Below, piece after piece: positions 26,717 to 33,770 of a DNA stretch of 35,386 nt. Below the pieces are notes generated by a model. The model was not told where the DNA came from and made no database searches. It saw only the letters and a list, made by a program, of their open reading frames with translations. Numbering within the stretch: the first letter of the stretch is position 1; each line of letters opens with the position of its first letter. Origin of the DNA: Nocardioides jejuensis (GTDB lineage Bacteria > Actinomycetota > Actinomycetes > Propionibacteriales > Nocardioidaceae); the NCBI RefSeq assembly GCF_004337475.1, contig NZ_SJZJ01000025.1, forward strand, positions 1-35,386, in the 5' to 3' direction. A program made the position numbers and the translations under genes.

Positions 26717-26744
26717 GGCTGCCCACCCTGGTCCGGACCGGGGC

Positions 26745-27179
26745 TCAGCGCAGGATCATCCAGGCGATCACGACGAGCGCCAGCACCGCGAGGCAGACCA
26801 GCAGCGTGCCCGAGAGCAGCAGCGGCAGCATGATCCACGAACCGACCGGGCGGTGCATCCAGCTGTCCTCGTGACCGAGCGCCTCGGCGAGGTCAGCCGG
26901 CAGCGGAGTCGTCGGCGGGATCAGCCGCATCTCGCCGAGCTGGCGGTAGACGGCGGCGGCTTCCTCGAGGCCGATCGGCTCGAGACCGGCGAGCTCGACG
27001 AACCCGTGGTGCCCCTCGGCCGAGGCATCGACAGGCAGCCAGAGGCCGGTGAGATCGAGCCGCTCGAGCACCGGGTACGGCGGCGCGCCTGCTCCCCGGC
27101 GTACCGACTCGCGGTGGAGGGCGATGCTGAGATCCTGCTCGACCCCGGAGCGGTAATAGCGGCACGAAGAGGTGTTCAT
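26745..27179 (-). CDS. Small protein with C-terminal membrane anchor, unknown function
   Basis: A 144-residue protein. The first ~105 residues are soluble and charged (MNTSSCRYYRSGVEQDLSIA..., LDLTGLWLPVDASAEGHHGF). The C-terminal part is one long hydrophobic helix, possibly a hairpin (GSWIMLPLLLSG, LLVCLAVLALVVIAWMIL), ending in Arg. That gives a tail-anchored layout with the soluble part in the cytoplasm. No family recognised. ATG at 27179 was chosen because TACCCT lies eight bases upstream and the frame further up lacks a sensible start. It is divergent from the SNF2 helicase. Confidence 0.75.
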   Translation of the reverse strand: MNTSSCRYYRSGVEQDLSIALHRESVRRGAGAPPYPVLERLDLTGLWLPVDASAEGHHGFVELAGLEPIGLEEAAAVYRQLGEMRLIPPTTPLPADLAEALGHEDSWMHRPVGSWIMLPLLLSGTLLVCLAVLALVVIAWMILR

Positions 27180-27187
27180 CGCCGTCG

Positions 27188-27193
27188 AGGGTA
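27188..27193 (-). promoter_or_regulatory. -10 box TACCCT, 8 bases before the tail-anchored gene
   Basis: Minus-strand TACCCT, eight bases, then ATG at 27179. It lies back to back with the plus-strand TAGACT at 27203. Confidence 0.4.
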
Positions 27194-27202
27194 ACCCGTG
27201 CG

Positions 27203-27208
27203 TAGACT
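27203..27208 (+). promoter_or_regulatory. Candidate -10 box TAGACT for the SNF2 helicase
   Basis: TAGACT with no start codon nearby would give a leader of about 130 bases before the TTG at 27344. The leader is GC-rich and holds no other gene that I can support. Confidence 0.35.
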
Positions 27209-27343
27209 GGCCTTCGGCCGGACGCAGGAGTTCGGCCCGACCCGGGGCTTCTGGGCCCGTCCCCGCAGGGACCGGCACGTCGCCCTCACGCGCACCGCAC
27301 GAGCATCGTCGCGCGCAGCCGGACCTGACCACAGGAGCACTGC

Positions 27344-29524
27344 TTGTCCACGCAGCCCACCCAGTCGAGCCGTCGTTCCCGAGGCGGACAGGGCAACCGT
27401 CGCGGCGGCAACCGCGGGGGCAACCGCGCCGGCCAGGCGCGCCGCCGCGACAACGAGGGCATCATCCCGGTGCTGGCGAAGGCCGTGCGCGAGGTCGAGC
27501 AGGCCGTGCAGAAGGGTCAGGGCCTCTCCCACCGCTCGCGCTACCAGGCGATCGCGCTGCTGGCGCGCAAGGAACGCCTCCGGGTGCGCGCCGACGACCA
27601 GGTCTCCGAGCAGCAGCGCGACACCGAGCTGAAGCGGCTCGACGGCGTCGCCACGATCCTGGCCCAGTGCGCCGCGCGCGAGCCGGGCCTCTTCTCCCTC
27701 CTCGACGAGAACGCCGAGATCGGCGAGGCCACGCGCCACCGCATGGCCGAGATGCTCGAGGCTGCAGGCCAGGCCGCCGAGGCCGTCGCGGTCGAGGAGC
27801 CGGCCGCCGACGGCGACGCCGCTGCTCCGCGCCACGAGCGCAAGGCCACTCCCCCGTCGGTCATCGCTGCCCGTCTTGCCAACCCCTTCCTGGTCCCCGA
27901 CTTCAGCCAGGCCGCGCCCCGCGTCCACGGCACGCTGGTCGGCTGGGAGCTGATCGGGCCGCTGCTGAACTCGTTCGAGCAGCCGGTGCCCGGCGCCCCC
28001 GCCTGCATGGACCTCCCCGAGCCGCGGCCGATCCTGCTGCCGCCGGGCGTGGAGCTGATGGAGCACCAGGCCCGCCTGCTCTCCGCGATCGCCGGCGGCC
28101 ACCGCACCGTGCTGCTCGCCGACGAGCCGGGTCTGGGCAAGACCGCCCAGTCGCTGCTCGCAGCCGAGGCGGCCGAGGCGTACCCGCTGCTCTGTGTCGT
28201 CCCGAACGTCGTCAAGACCAACTGGGCCCGCGAGGCGGCGACCTGGGTGCCCGGGCGTTCGGTCTCCGTCGTCCACGGTGACGGCAACGACGTCGACGGC
28301 TTCGCCGACATCATCATCGTCAACTACGAGGTGCTCGACCGGCACGTCAACTGGATCGGCGAGCACGGCTTCCGCGGCATGGTCGTCGACGAGGCGCACT
28401 ACATCAAGAACCGCAAGTCGCAGCGGTCCCAGTACGTCGTCGAGATCTCCGAGCGGATCCGTCGCCGCGTCGCCCGTCCGCTCCTGATGGCGCTGACCGG
28501 CACGCCGCTGATCAACGACATCGAGGACTTCCGCGCGATCTGGCACTTCCTCGGCTGGATCGAGGAGCGCAAGCCGGGCCAGGCGCTGATGGCGGCTCTC
28601 GAGGAGACCCACCTGACGCCGGCCGACCACCCGTTCTACCCGGCCGCCCGTCAGGCCGTCATCGACATGGGCATCGTCCGTCGCCGCAAGGTCGACGTCG
28701 CCGCCGACATCCCCGCGCGCCGCGTCGCCGACCTGCCCGTCGAGCTCGAGGGTGCCGAGGGCCGCTCGATCCAGAAGGCCGAGCGCGAGCTCGCGATGCG
28801 CCTCGTCGGGCGCTACGACGCCGCGATCGAGACGCGCCGTTCCTCGCCCGTGGCGATCGCCTCCGCGGAGGGTTCGGACGGCATCGACCACGACCTCGTA
28901 CGCCGCGTGGCCGAGCGCGAGGTCGCCGAGGGCTCCGACAACACCACCGGCGAGAACGTCTTCGCGATGGTCCGTCGCATCGGCCGGGCCAAGGCGACGC
29001 TGGCTGCGGACTACACCGCGCAGCTCGCTCACTCGACCGGCAAGGTCGTCTTCTTCGCCAAGCACCTCGACGTCATGGACGCGGCGGGCGAGGTCTTCGA
29101 CAAGCGCGAGATCCGCTACACCCAGATCCGTGGCGACCAGTCGGCGACCGCGCGCACGAAGGCGATCGACGACTTCGTCGGCGACCCCGACGTCAAGGTC
29201 ATCGTCTGCTCGCTCACCGCGGCCGGCGTCGGCATCAACCTGCAGGTCGCCTCCAACGTCGTCCTCGCCGAGCTGTCGTGGACCGACGCGGAGCAGACCC
29301 AGGCGATCGACCGCGTCCACCGCATCGGCCAGACCGAGCCGGTTACGGCCTGGCGGATCCTCGCCGCGCAGACGATCGACACCCGGATCGCGGAGCTGAT
29401 CGACTCCAAGGCCGGCCTCGCCGCCCGGGCGCTCGACGGCGCGGAGGAGACCGAGACCGCCACGGTCGACATCCAGGTCGAGACGCTCGTCTCGATCCTC
29501 ACCGACGCGCTGCGCGGACGCTGA
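27344..29524 (+). CDS. SNF2-family DNA helicase/translocase
   Basis: A 726-residue superfamily 2 ATPase. The N-terminal ~30 residues are an Arg/Gly-rich tail (SRRSRGGQGNRRGGNRGG). A helical region of unknown role extends to ~200. Core motifs then follow: Walker A DEPGLGKTAQ (usually DEMGLGKT), Ia VVPNVVKTNW, the Walker B DEAH box VVDEAHYIKN, III ALTGTPLIND, and in the second lobe SLTAAGVGINLQ and DRVHRIGQT. The last two place it with SNF2 proteins such as SMARCAL1/HARP-type annealing helicases. It should move on duplex DNA and remodel protein-DNA or branched structures. The TTG start is supported by AGGAG (27333-27337) six bases upstream. Repeat copy C separates it from the RelA-like gene. 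Confidence 0.9.
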   Translation: MSTQPTQSSRRSRGGQGNRRGGNRGGNRAGQARRRDNEGIIPVLAKAVREVEQAVQKGQGLSHRSRYQAIALLARKERLRVRADDQVSEQQRDTELKRLDGVATILAQCAAREPGLFSLLDENAEIGEATRHRMAEMLEAAGQAAEAVAVEEPAADGDAAAPRHERKATPPSVIAARLANPFLVPDFSQAAPRVHGTLVGWELIGPLLNSFEQPVPGAPACMDLPEPRPILLPPGVELMEHQARLLSAIAGGHRTVLLADEPGLGKTAQSLLAAEAAEAYPLLCVVPNVVKTNWAREAATWVPGRSVSVVHGDGNDVDGFADIIIVNYEVLDRHVNWIGEHGFRGMVVDEAHYIKNRKSQRSQYVVEISERIRRRVARPLLMALTGTPLINDIEDFRAIWHFLGWIEERKPGQALMAALEETHLTPADHPFYPAARQAVIDMGIVRRRKVDVAADIPARRVADLPVELEGAEGRSIQKAERELAMRLVGRYDAAIETRRSSPVAIASAEGSDGIDHDLVRRVAEREVAEGSDNTTGENVFAMVRRIGRAKATLAADYTAQLAHSTGKVVFFAKHLDVMDAAGEVFDKREIRYTQIRGDQSATARTKAIDDFVGDPDVKVIVCSLTAAGVGINLQVASNVVLAELSWTDAEQTQAIDRVHRIGQTEPVTAWRILAAQTIDTRIAELIDSKAGLAARALDGAEETETATVDIQVETLVSILTDALRGR

Positions 29525-29531
29525 GCCCCGC

Positions 29532-29625
29532 CGAAACCCGGGTTTTGACGCGTTGAAACCCGGGTTGTGGTGATCGTTCCCGCCGAAACCCGGTTTTCGA
29601 GACGCCCAAACCCGGGTCTCGGCGC
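29532..29625. repeat. Two pairs of AAACCCGGGTTT repeats, 22-bp spacing (copy C)
   Basis: Four units in the 116-bp gap. AAACCC starts at 29534 and 29556 (one pair) and at 29586 and 29608 (second pair), each pair exactly 22 bases apart. The last unit ends close to the -10 box at 29629. It is the largest copy of the family seen also at 6193-6240 and 11676-11713. Confidence 0.85.
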
Positions 29626-29628
29626 CTG

Positions 29629-29634
29629 TAGCGT
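29629..29634 (+). promoter_or_regulatory. -10 box TAGCGT, 6 bases before the RelA-like gene
   Basis: TAGCGT, six bases, then ATG at 29641, so a leaderless transcript is likely. Repeat copy C occupies the place of a -35 element. Confidence 0.55.
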
Positions 29635-29640
29635 CGGGGC

Positions 29641-30675
29641 ATGCCCGAGCGCACACCCCCGGTCGCGGCCGGCCACGAGCCGGTCGCGCGCGCCGTCCGT
29701 GAGTACGCCGCACACCAGCCGTCGCTGCTCCCGGTGACCGATGCGTGGGTCGAGCTGGTGACGAACCTGCTCGACGAAGCGGGCATCAACTACCTGAGCG
29801 TCACGGGGCGGACGAAGACGGTGGCGAGCTTCGCCGGCAAGGCCGCCCGGACCGGCCCCGACGGCGTGCCGCTGTACGCCGACCCGGCAGCGCAGATCAC
29901 CGACACGATCGGCGTCCGGGTGATCACCTACGTGCATCGTGACGTCGACGCGGTCGCCCAGGTGCTCGCCGAGGAGTTCGCGATCCTCGACGATCGTGAT
30001 CTGGGGGCCGAGACGGCCCAGCTCGGCGGCTTCGGCTACGCGAGCCGGCACCTGCTGATCGCGCCCCCGCCGGAGCGCGAGCTGGCTCCGGCGTACTCAC
30101 TGCTGGGGAGGGGCGAGGACGCCCACCACGCGTCGGTCCAGGTCCGCACGGTGCTGCAGCACGCGTGGGCGGAGTTCGAGCACGACATCCGCTACAAGGG
30201 CACGATCCCCGAGGAGCACTCGGCGGACTTCGACCGCCGCTTCACGCTGGCCGCGGGACTGCTCGAGCTGGCCGACCGGGAGTTCTCCGCGATCCGCGAG
30301 CAGCTCGAGCGCAGCATCCCGCAGCACCGCGCCGTCGACGAGTCCGGCGACCCGCGGATCGCGGCGAAGGAGCTCTCGAGCTTCCTCTCGGCGCACTACA
30401 CCGACGCCGGCTGGTCGCGGTCGGACCACTACGGCTGGATCAGCGGCCTGCTGCTCGAGCTCGGCATCACCTCCCTCGACGAGCTCGGCGCACTGCTCGC
30501 CTCCGTCGACAGCGCCGCGATCCACGAACGGATGGGCTACCGGCACCCTGCCGGCGCCGTCCGCAAGCTCGACGACGCGCTGCTGGCGATCTTCGGCGAC
30601 CGCTACGCAACCCTGCACGGCAACGCCCACCGCACCCAGCTGCTGCGCACCCGACTTGCGAGGATCGAGGCATGA
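29641..30675 (+). CDS. RelA/SpoT-type (p)ppGpp synthetase homologue
   Basis: A 344-residue protein with a RelA/SpoT synthetase domain but no hydrolase or ribosome-binding regions. Seen motifs are GRTKTVASF (nucleotide-binding Arg/Lys), DTIGVRV (metal-binding Asp), GYASRH (Tyr that stacks on the acceptor base) and QVRTVLQHAWAEFEHDIRYK. In active synthetases the last motif begins ExQxRT with a catalytic Glu; here it reads SVQVRT, so Ser replaces that Glu. The enzyme may be inactive, altered in reaction, or only nucleotide-sensing. A helical extension of ~150 residues follows. The stop overlaps the DUF2237 start by four bases (ATGA), and the WYL regulators come next, indicating one operon. Confidence 0.85.
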   Translation: MPERTPPVAAGHEPVARAVREYAAHQPSLLPVTDAWVELVTNLLDEAGINYLSVTGRTKTVASFAGKAARTGPDGVPLYADPAAQITDTIGVRVITYVHRDVDAVAQVLAEEFAILDDRDLGAETAQLGGFGYASRHLLIAPPPERELAPAYSLLGRGEDAHHASVQVRTVLQHAWAEFEHDIRYKGTIPEEHSADFDRRFTLAAGLLELADREFSAIREQLERSIPQHRAVDESGDPRIAAKELSSFLSAHYTDAGWSRSDHYGWISGLLLELGITSLDELGALLASVDSAAIHERMGYRHPAGAVRKLDDALLAIFGDRYATLHGNAHRTQLLRTRLARIEA

Positions 30676-31076
30676 GCTTCGAGTTGCCCACCGAGCGCAA
30701 CGTCCTTGGCGGCGTTCTCGAGGAGTGCGGGACGGACCCGATGACCGGCTTCCACCGCGACGGGTCGTGCGCCTGCGGCCCGCACGACGCCGGGCTGCAC
30801 GCGGTCTGCGCGGTGATGACGCCGGAGTTCCTCGCGCACCAGCAGTCGGTCGGCAACGACCTGGTCACCCCGCGGCCTGAATGGCACTTCCCCGGCCTCG
30901 TGCCCGGCGACCGGTGGTGCGTCGTCGCGGTCCGCTGGCTCCAGGCGTACGCCGATGGCTCACCCGCCCCGGTCGTCCTCGCCGCCACGAGCGAGCGCGC
31001 ACTCGACGTCGTGCCGCTGGAGGCGCTCAAGCAGTGCTCTGTCGACGTTCCCGACGATCCGGGCGAGCTCGCCTGA
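30672..31076 (+). CDS. DUF2237 family protein
   Basis: A 134-residue protein matching the DUF2237 family closely: NVLGGVLEECGTDPMTGFHRDG, then CACGPHDAGLH.VCAVMT, GNDL.TPRPEWHFPGL and GDRWCVVAVRW. Five Cys and several His (about residues 19-46) could bind a metal. The family has no known role. Start and stop are firm: the ATG overlaps the RelA-like stop by four bases and the next gene begins five bases after its stop. Tight coupling to a RelA-type protein and two WYL regulators suggests a stress-linked task, which is inference. Confidence 0.9.
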   Translation: MSFELPTERNVLGGVLEECGTDPMTGFHRDGSCACGPHDAGLHAVCAVMTPEFLAHQQSVGNDLVTPRPEWHFPGLVPGDRWCVVAVRWLQAYADGSPAPVVLAATSERALDVVPLEALKQCSVDVPDDPGELA

Positions 31077-31080
31077 CAGG

Positions 31081-32007
31081 ATGGCCCGCGTGACCAAGGG
31101 TGGACGGGACCAGCGCGCGCCCATGGAGCGGATCATCGGCTTCATGGCGCTCCTCCACGACGCGCGCAGGCGCGGGCGTCCGGGCGTGCCCGCCGCCGAG
31201 CTCCTGGCCTCGGCCGGTTGGGAGGACGCCGGCGACGGGATCACCGCGCTCAACCGCGACCTCAAGGCCCTGCGCGCGCTCGGCTGGCGGATCGAGAACA
31301 TCTCCGCCAAGGGCCTGCCCGCCGTCTTCCGGATGACCAGCGTCGACAACCGGCTCAAGCTCCGCCTGTCGCCCGGACAGCAGGCCGCGCTGCGTCGCGC
31401 CGTACTCCTGGCGGACCGGGCGGACCTCGCCGACCAGCTGGACCTCCCCGCCGACGCCGCGCCGGCACCGCTGTCCGCGTCGGTCGCGCTCGACGACTCC
31501 CCCGAGCTGCCCGCGGTCGTCGCGGCGGTCCGCAGCTCGGCGCGCCTGCGCTTCCGCTACGCCGGCACGCCGCGCGTGGTGCACCCGGTCTCGCTGCGTA
31601 CGCAGCAGGGTCGGTGGTACCTCCGCGGCAACGAGGACGGCTCCGCGGTGGTGAAGCGGTTCGTCGTCAGCCGGATGAGCGACGTCGTGGCCGAGGCTCC
31701 GGGCACCGCGGCGCCGGCCGAGGACGAGGCGCCCGAGAGCCTGCACCCGCTCGCCTGGGACATCGACGCACCGGTCGAGGTGACGCTCCGCTCCCCCCGC
31801 GCGTACGCCGACGACGTACGCCGCTGGCTCGGCGCACCGCAGTCAGCGGTGACCGAAGGGGACGACGAGGTCTTCGTCTACCGCGTGACGCACCGCGCCG
31901 CGATGCGTTCGCGGATCTACCAGCTCGGCACCCGGGTGCGGGTCGAGGGCCCGACCGATTTCCGCGACGAGCTGCTCGCCGAGCTCGCGACCATGGCAGG
32001 TGAATGA
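31081..32007 (+). CDS. WYL-domain transcriptional regulator (PafB-like)
   Basis: A 308-residue regulator. The N-terminal ~75 residues form a winged helix (MERIIGFMALLHDA, then ALNRDLKALRALGWRIENI). The WYL domain (~145-210) contains the namesake Trp-Tyr-Leu in GRWYLRGNE, and a WCX-type C-terminal domain follows. WYL domains bind nucleic acid or nucleotides and often sense DNA damage; PafB with PafC activates the mycobacterial DNA-damage response. Here the gene pair is far from any proteasome genes, so it may be a paralogue. ATG at 31081 lacks a ribosome site; GTG at 31090, seven bases after CAGGAT, is a good alternative start. Confidence 0.87.
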   Translation: MARVTKGGRDQRAPMERIIGFMALLHDARRRGRPGVPAAELLASAGWEDAGDGITALNRDLKALRALGWRIENISAKGLPAVFRMTSVDNRLKLRLSPGQQAALRRAVLLADRADLADQLDLPADAAPAPLSASVALDDSPELPAVVAAVRSSARLRFRYAGTPRVVHPVSLRTQQGRWYLRGNEDGSAVVKRFVVSRMSDVVAEAPGTAAPAEDEAPESLHPLAWDIDAPVEVTLRSPRAYADDVRRWLGAPQSAVTEGDDEVFVYRVTHRAAMRSRIYQLGTRVRVEGPTDFRDELLAELATMAGE

Positions 32008-32008
32008 G

Positions 32009-32998
32009 ATGGCCGCCCCGAAGTACATCCAGCGGTTTGCCCGGCTGCCCGAGGTGTTCGACCTGCTGACCGGTCGCCCGGGTGGACTGCCGCTGCGCCA
32101 GCTCGCCTCTGCCGTGGGCACCAGCGTCGACGAGCTGCGCGAGGACCTGCTGACCTTCTACGCGACCGAGCCGAAGAATGCCCTCTTCGGCCTGCAGCGG
32201 CCGGACTCGATCGACTTCTGCGCGGCCGACGGCTCGGAGGCCGACCCGGCCGACGCGGAGGTCGTGCGGATCATCGGCGAGCAGCCGTGGGACGAGCTGG
32301 GTGTGGAGTACCTCGACGCCTCCGAGCTCGCGCTGATCTACACCGCGGCGTCGGCCCTCCTCGAGATGCGCCCCGAGGACGACGACCTGCGCGGCGCCGT
32401 TGCCGTCCTGACCCAGACGATGCTCGCCGACCCGGACGCCGCTGCCGACGCGGCGGGCTCGCCCGGACGCCCGTCGTGGCACGAGGCACTCGAGCCGCTG
32501 CGCACCGCGATCGACGAGCGGCACCGGGTCCGGATCACCTACTCCGCCGCCTGGTCGGAGGGCGTGCGCGAGCGGGTCATCGAGCCCTGGCGGCTGGTGC
32601 AGACGCGTCGCGGCTGGGAGGTCGACGCCGGTGTCGACGGCGACGTCCGGACCTACCTCCTCGCCCACATCCGGTCCCTCGACGTACAGGAGGAGACGTT
32701 CGACGTGCCGGCCGACGTCGATGCCCGGATCGAGGCCCAGCGGGCGACTACGACGGTCCGCGTCCGCGTCCCCCACGGGGCACGCTGGGCCGCGGACTTC
32801 CACGCCGAACGGGTCGACGTGGTCACCGACGACGAGCTGACCGCCACGCTCGACCTGGCCCTGCTGCCTCCGGTGGAGCAGCGGATCGGCCAGCTCCTGC
32901 TGGTGGCCGGCGACGACGCCCGGGTGCTCGCGCCCTCGGCTCTGATCGCCGCCGGTCCTGCGCTCGCCGAGGAGTTGCTGGCGCACCACCGCGGCTGA
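32009..32998 (+). CDS. WYL-domain transcriptional regulator (PafC-like)
   Basis: A 329-residue partner of the preceding gene. The N-terminal ~60 residues form a helix-turn-helix (LPEVFDLLTGRPGGLPLRQLA, VDELREDLLTFYA). A WYL domain lies at ~170-235, where the motif is WEV (RRGWEVDAG) in place of Trp-Tyr-Leu, and a WCX-like C-terminus follows. Order and sizes match PafB-PafC, which act as a heterodimer. The ATG at 32009 is one base after the stop of the first WYL gene, with AGGTG eight bases upstream, so the two should be made in equal amounts. An in-frame GTG at 32000 is possible but has no site of its own. Confidence 0.87.
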   Translation: MAAPKYIQRFARLPEVFDLLTGRPGGLPLRQLASAVGTSVDELREDLLTFYATEPKNALFGLQRPDSIDFCAADGSEADPADAEVVRIIGEQPWDELGVEYLDASELALIYTAASALLEMRPEDDDLRGAVAVLTQTMLADPDAAADAAGSPGRPSWHEALEPLRTAIDERHRVRITYSAAWSEGVRERVIEPWRLVQTRRGWEVDAGVDGDVRTYLLAHIRSLDVQEETFDVPADVDARIEAQRATTTVRVRVPHGARWAADFHAERVDVVTDDELTATLDLALLPPVEQRIGQLLLVAGDDARVLAPSALIAAGPALAEELLAHHRG

Positions 32999-33100
32999 TC
33001 CGCGCGCCGCGCCATGCGGTGCATCGCAAGCGGTCCAGACCGATGGCGCAACACGTGCGCACTCGCGTCACACGTGCTGCGGGGCGACGTACACAGCCCC

Positions 33101-33106
33101 TAGCGT
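33101..33106 (+). promoter_or_regulatory. -10 box TAGCGT before a 32-codon ORF
   Basis: TAGCGT, seven bases, then ATG at 33114. The same signal precedes most larger genes in this window, and it is the main support for the small ORF. Confidence 0.4.
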
Positions 33107-33113
33107 CACGGTC

Positions 33114-33212
33114 ATGCCCCACGAGTCGAGCCGCCTGGTCGTGATGCACCGCCTCGCCGCGATGCTCGTCGCGCTGGGTCCCCTGCTGCTCAGCACCCCG
33201 CACCTCGGCTGA
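33114..33212 (+). CDS. Candidate 32-residue hydrophobic small protein
   Basis: Starts MPHESSRLVVMHRLAAML and continues with a hydrophobic stretch (VALGPLLLSTPHLG). It could be a small membrane peptide, since one helix of ~18 residues with two Arg before it would insert. The support is a TAGCGT box seven bases upstream, the same leaderless arrangement as larger genes, and GC-rich third codon positions. It lies alone in the 284-bp gap between the WYL operon and the zinc-ribbon gene. It might instead be a short upstream ORF or chance; no homologue is known to me. Confidence 0.4.
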   Translation: MPHESSRLVVMHRLAAMLVALGPLLLSTPHLG

Positions 33213-33270
33213 GTGTCGAGTGTCACCGCGTCCCGGGCGGGACGTGGTGGGCGGGCGCGCGCTGGGCGCC

Positions 33271-33276
33271 TAGCCT
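33271..33276 (+). promoter_or_regulatory. -10 box TAGCCT, 6 bases before the zinc-ribbon gene
   Basis: TAGCCT, six bases, then GTG at 33283. The same hexamer and spacing occur before the S4-domain gene at 15049. Confidence 0.55.
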
Positions 33277-33282
33277 TGACCC

Positions 33283-33744
33283 GTGCAGAACTACGCGCTC
33301 GTCACCCGGATCCACGTCCTCACCGCGATCAAGATCCACGACCAGCGCGGAGCCGATGACTTCCTGGCCGACCACGGTCTCGACGAGCGCGGCGACCTCG
33401 TCCTGATCGAGCGTGGCAAGCGCTACGACTACCGCGCGCTGCTCGCCTTCGCCCACGGCAAGGCGACCGGCACGACGCCCGACGCCGCCGACATCGGCTT
33501 CGACCGGGTCAAGGTGCTGACCGACCTCGGGTTCACGGTCGCGTCGGCTTCCGAGATCGACCGTCCGGCGCCGGTGCGTGGCTCGACGCGCGTCCCCGGG
33601 ACCCCGCACCGCAGCGCCGCACCGCGTACGCCGCGAGCGGCCGCCGCGCCCAAGGCCCCGGTGAAGCCGGAGCCCGAGATCAAGCTCTGCCCGTCGTGCT
33701 TCACCCAGCTGCCCGCGTCGGGGCAGTGCGACTTCTGCGAGTGA
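33283..33744 (+). CDS. Hypothetical protein with C-terminal zinc ribbon
   Basis: A 153-residue protein in three parts. Residues ~1-88 form a compact alpha/beta domain (MQNYALVTRIHVLTAIKIHD, DLVLIERGKRYDYRALLAFAHGKATG). A Pro/Ala/Arg-rich linker (~95-130) follows. The last ~20 residues form a zinc ribbon with two CxxC pairs (LCPSCFTQLPASGQCDFCE). No signal peptide, so cytoplasmic. Zinc ribbons of this sort often bind nucleic acid or protein partners; the N-terminal domain is not one I know. The GTG start has TAGCCT six bases upstream. It converges with the adenylate cyclase gene, 9 bp away. Confidence 0.82.
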   Translation: MQNYALVTRIHVLTAIKIHDQRGADDFLADHGLDERGDLVLIERGKRYDYRALLAFAHGKATGTTPDAADIGFDRVKVLTDLGFTVASASEIDRPAPVRGSTRVPGTPHRSAAPRTPRAAAAPKAPVKPEPEIKLCPSCFTQLPASGQCDFCE

Positions 33745-33750
33745 TCCGCA

Positions 33751-33770
33751 CCCTCACCACTGTGTGAGGG
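33751..33770. terminator. Possible hairpin at the convergent gene ends
   Basis: CCCTCACCA (33751-33759) pairs with TGTGAGGG up to 33770 around a very small loop. It overlaps the final codons of the adenylate cyclase gene and lies just past the zinc-ribbon gene stop, which it could serve as terminator. Confidence 0.4.

Noticed and set aside
26717..26744. Hairpin between the convergent beta-propeller and tail-anchored genes.
   Set aside because: The CTGAG/CTCAG arms and the inner GGTCCGGACC palindrome do not share one axis, so a single strong stem is not supported.
27176..29713. An 845-codon open frame on the minus strand, antisense to the SNF2 helicase.
   Set aside because: It is rich in Arg, Gly, Asp and Val as expected for the complement of a GC-rich gene, has no motifs, and the plus strand encodes a complete helicase with all motifs in order.
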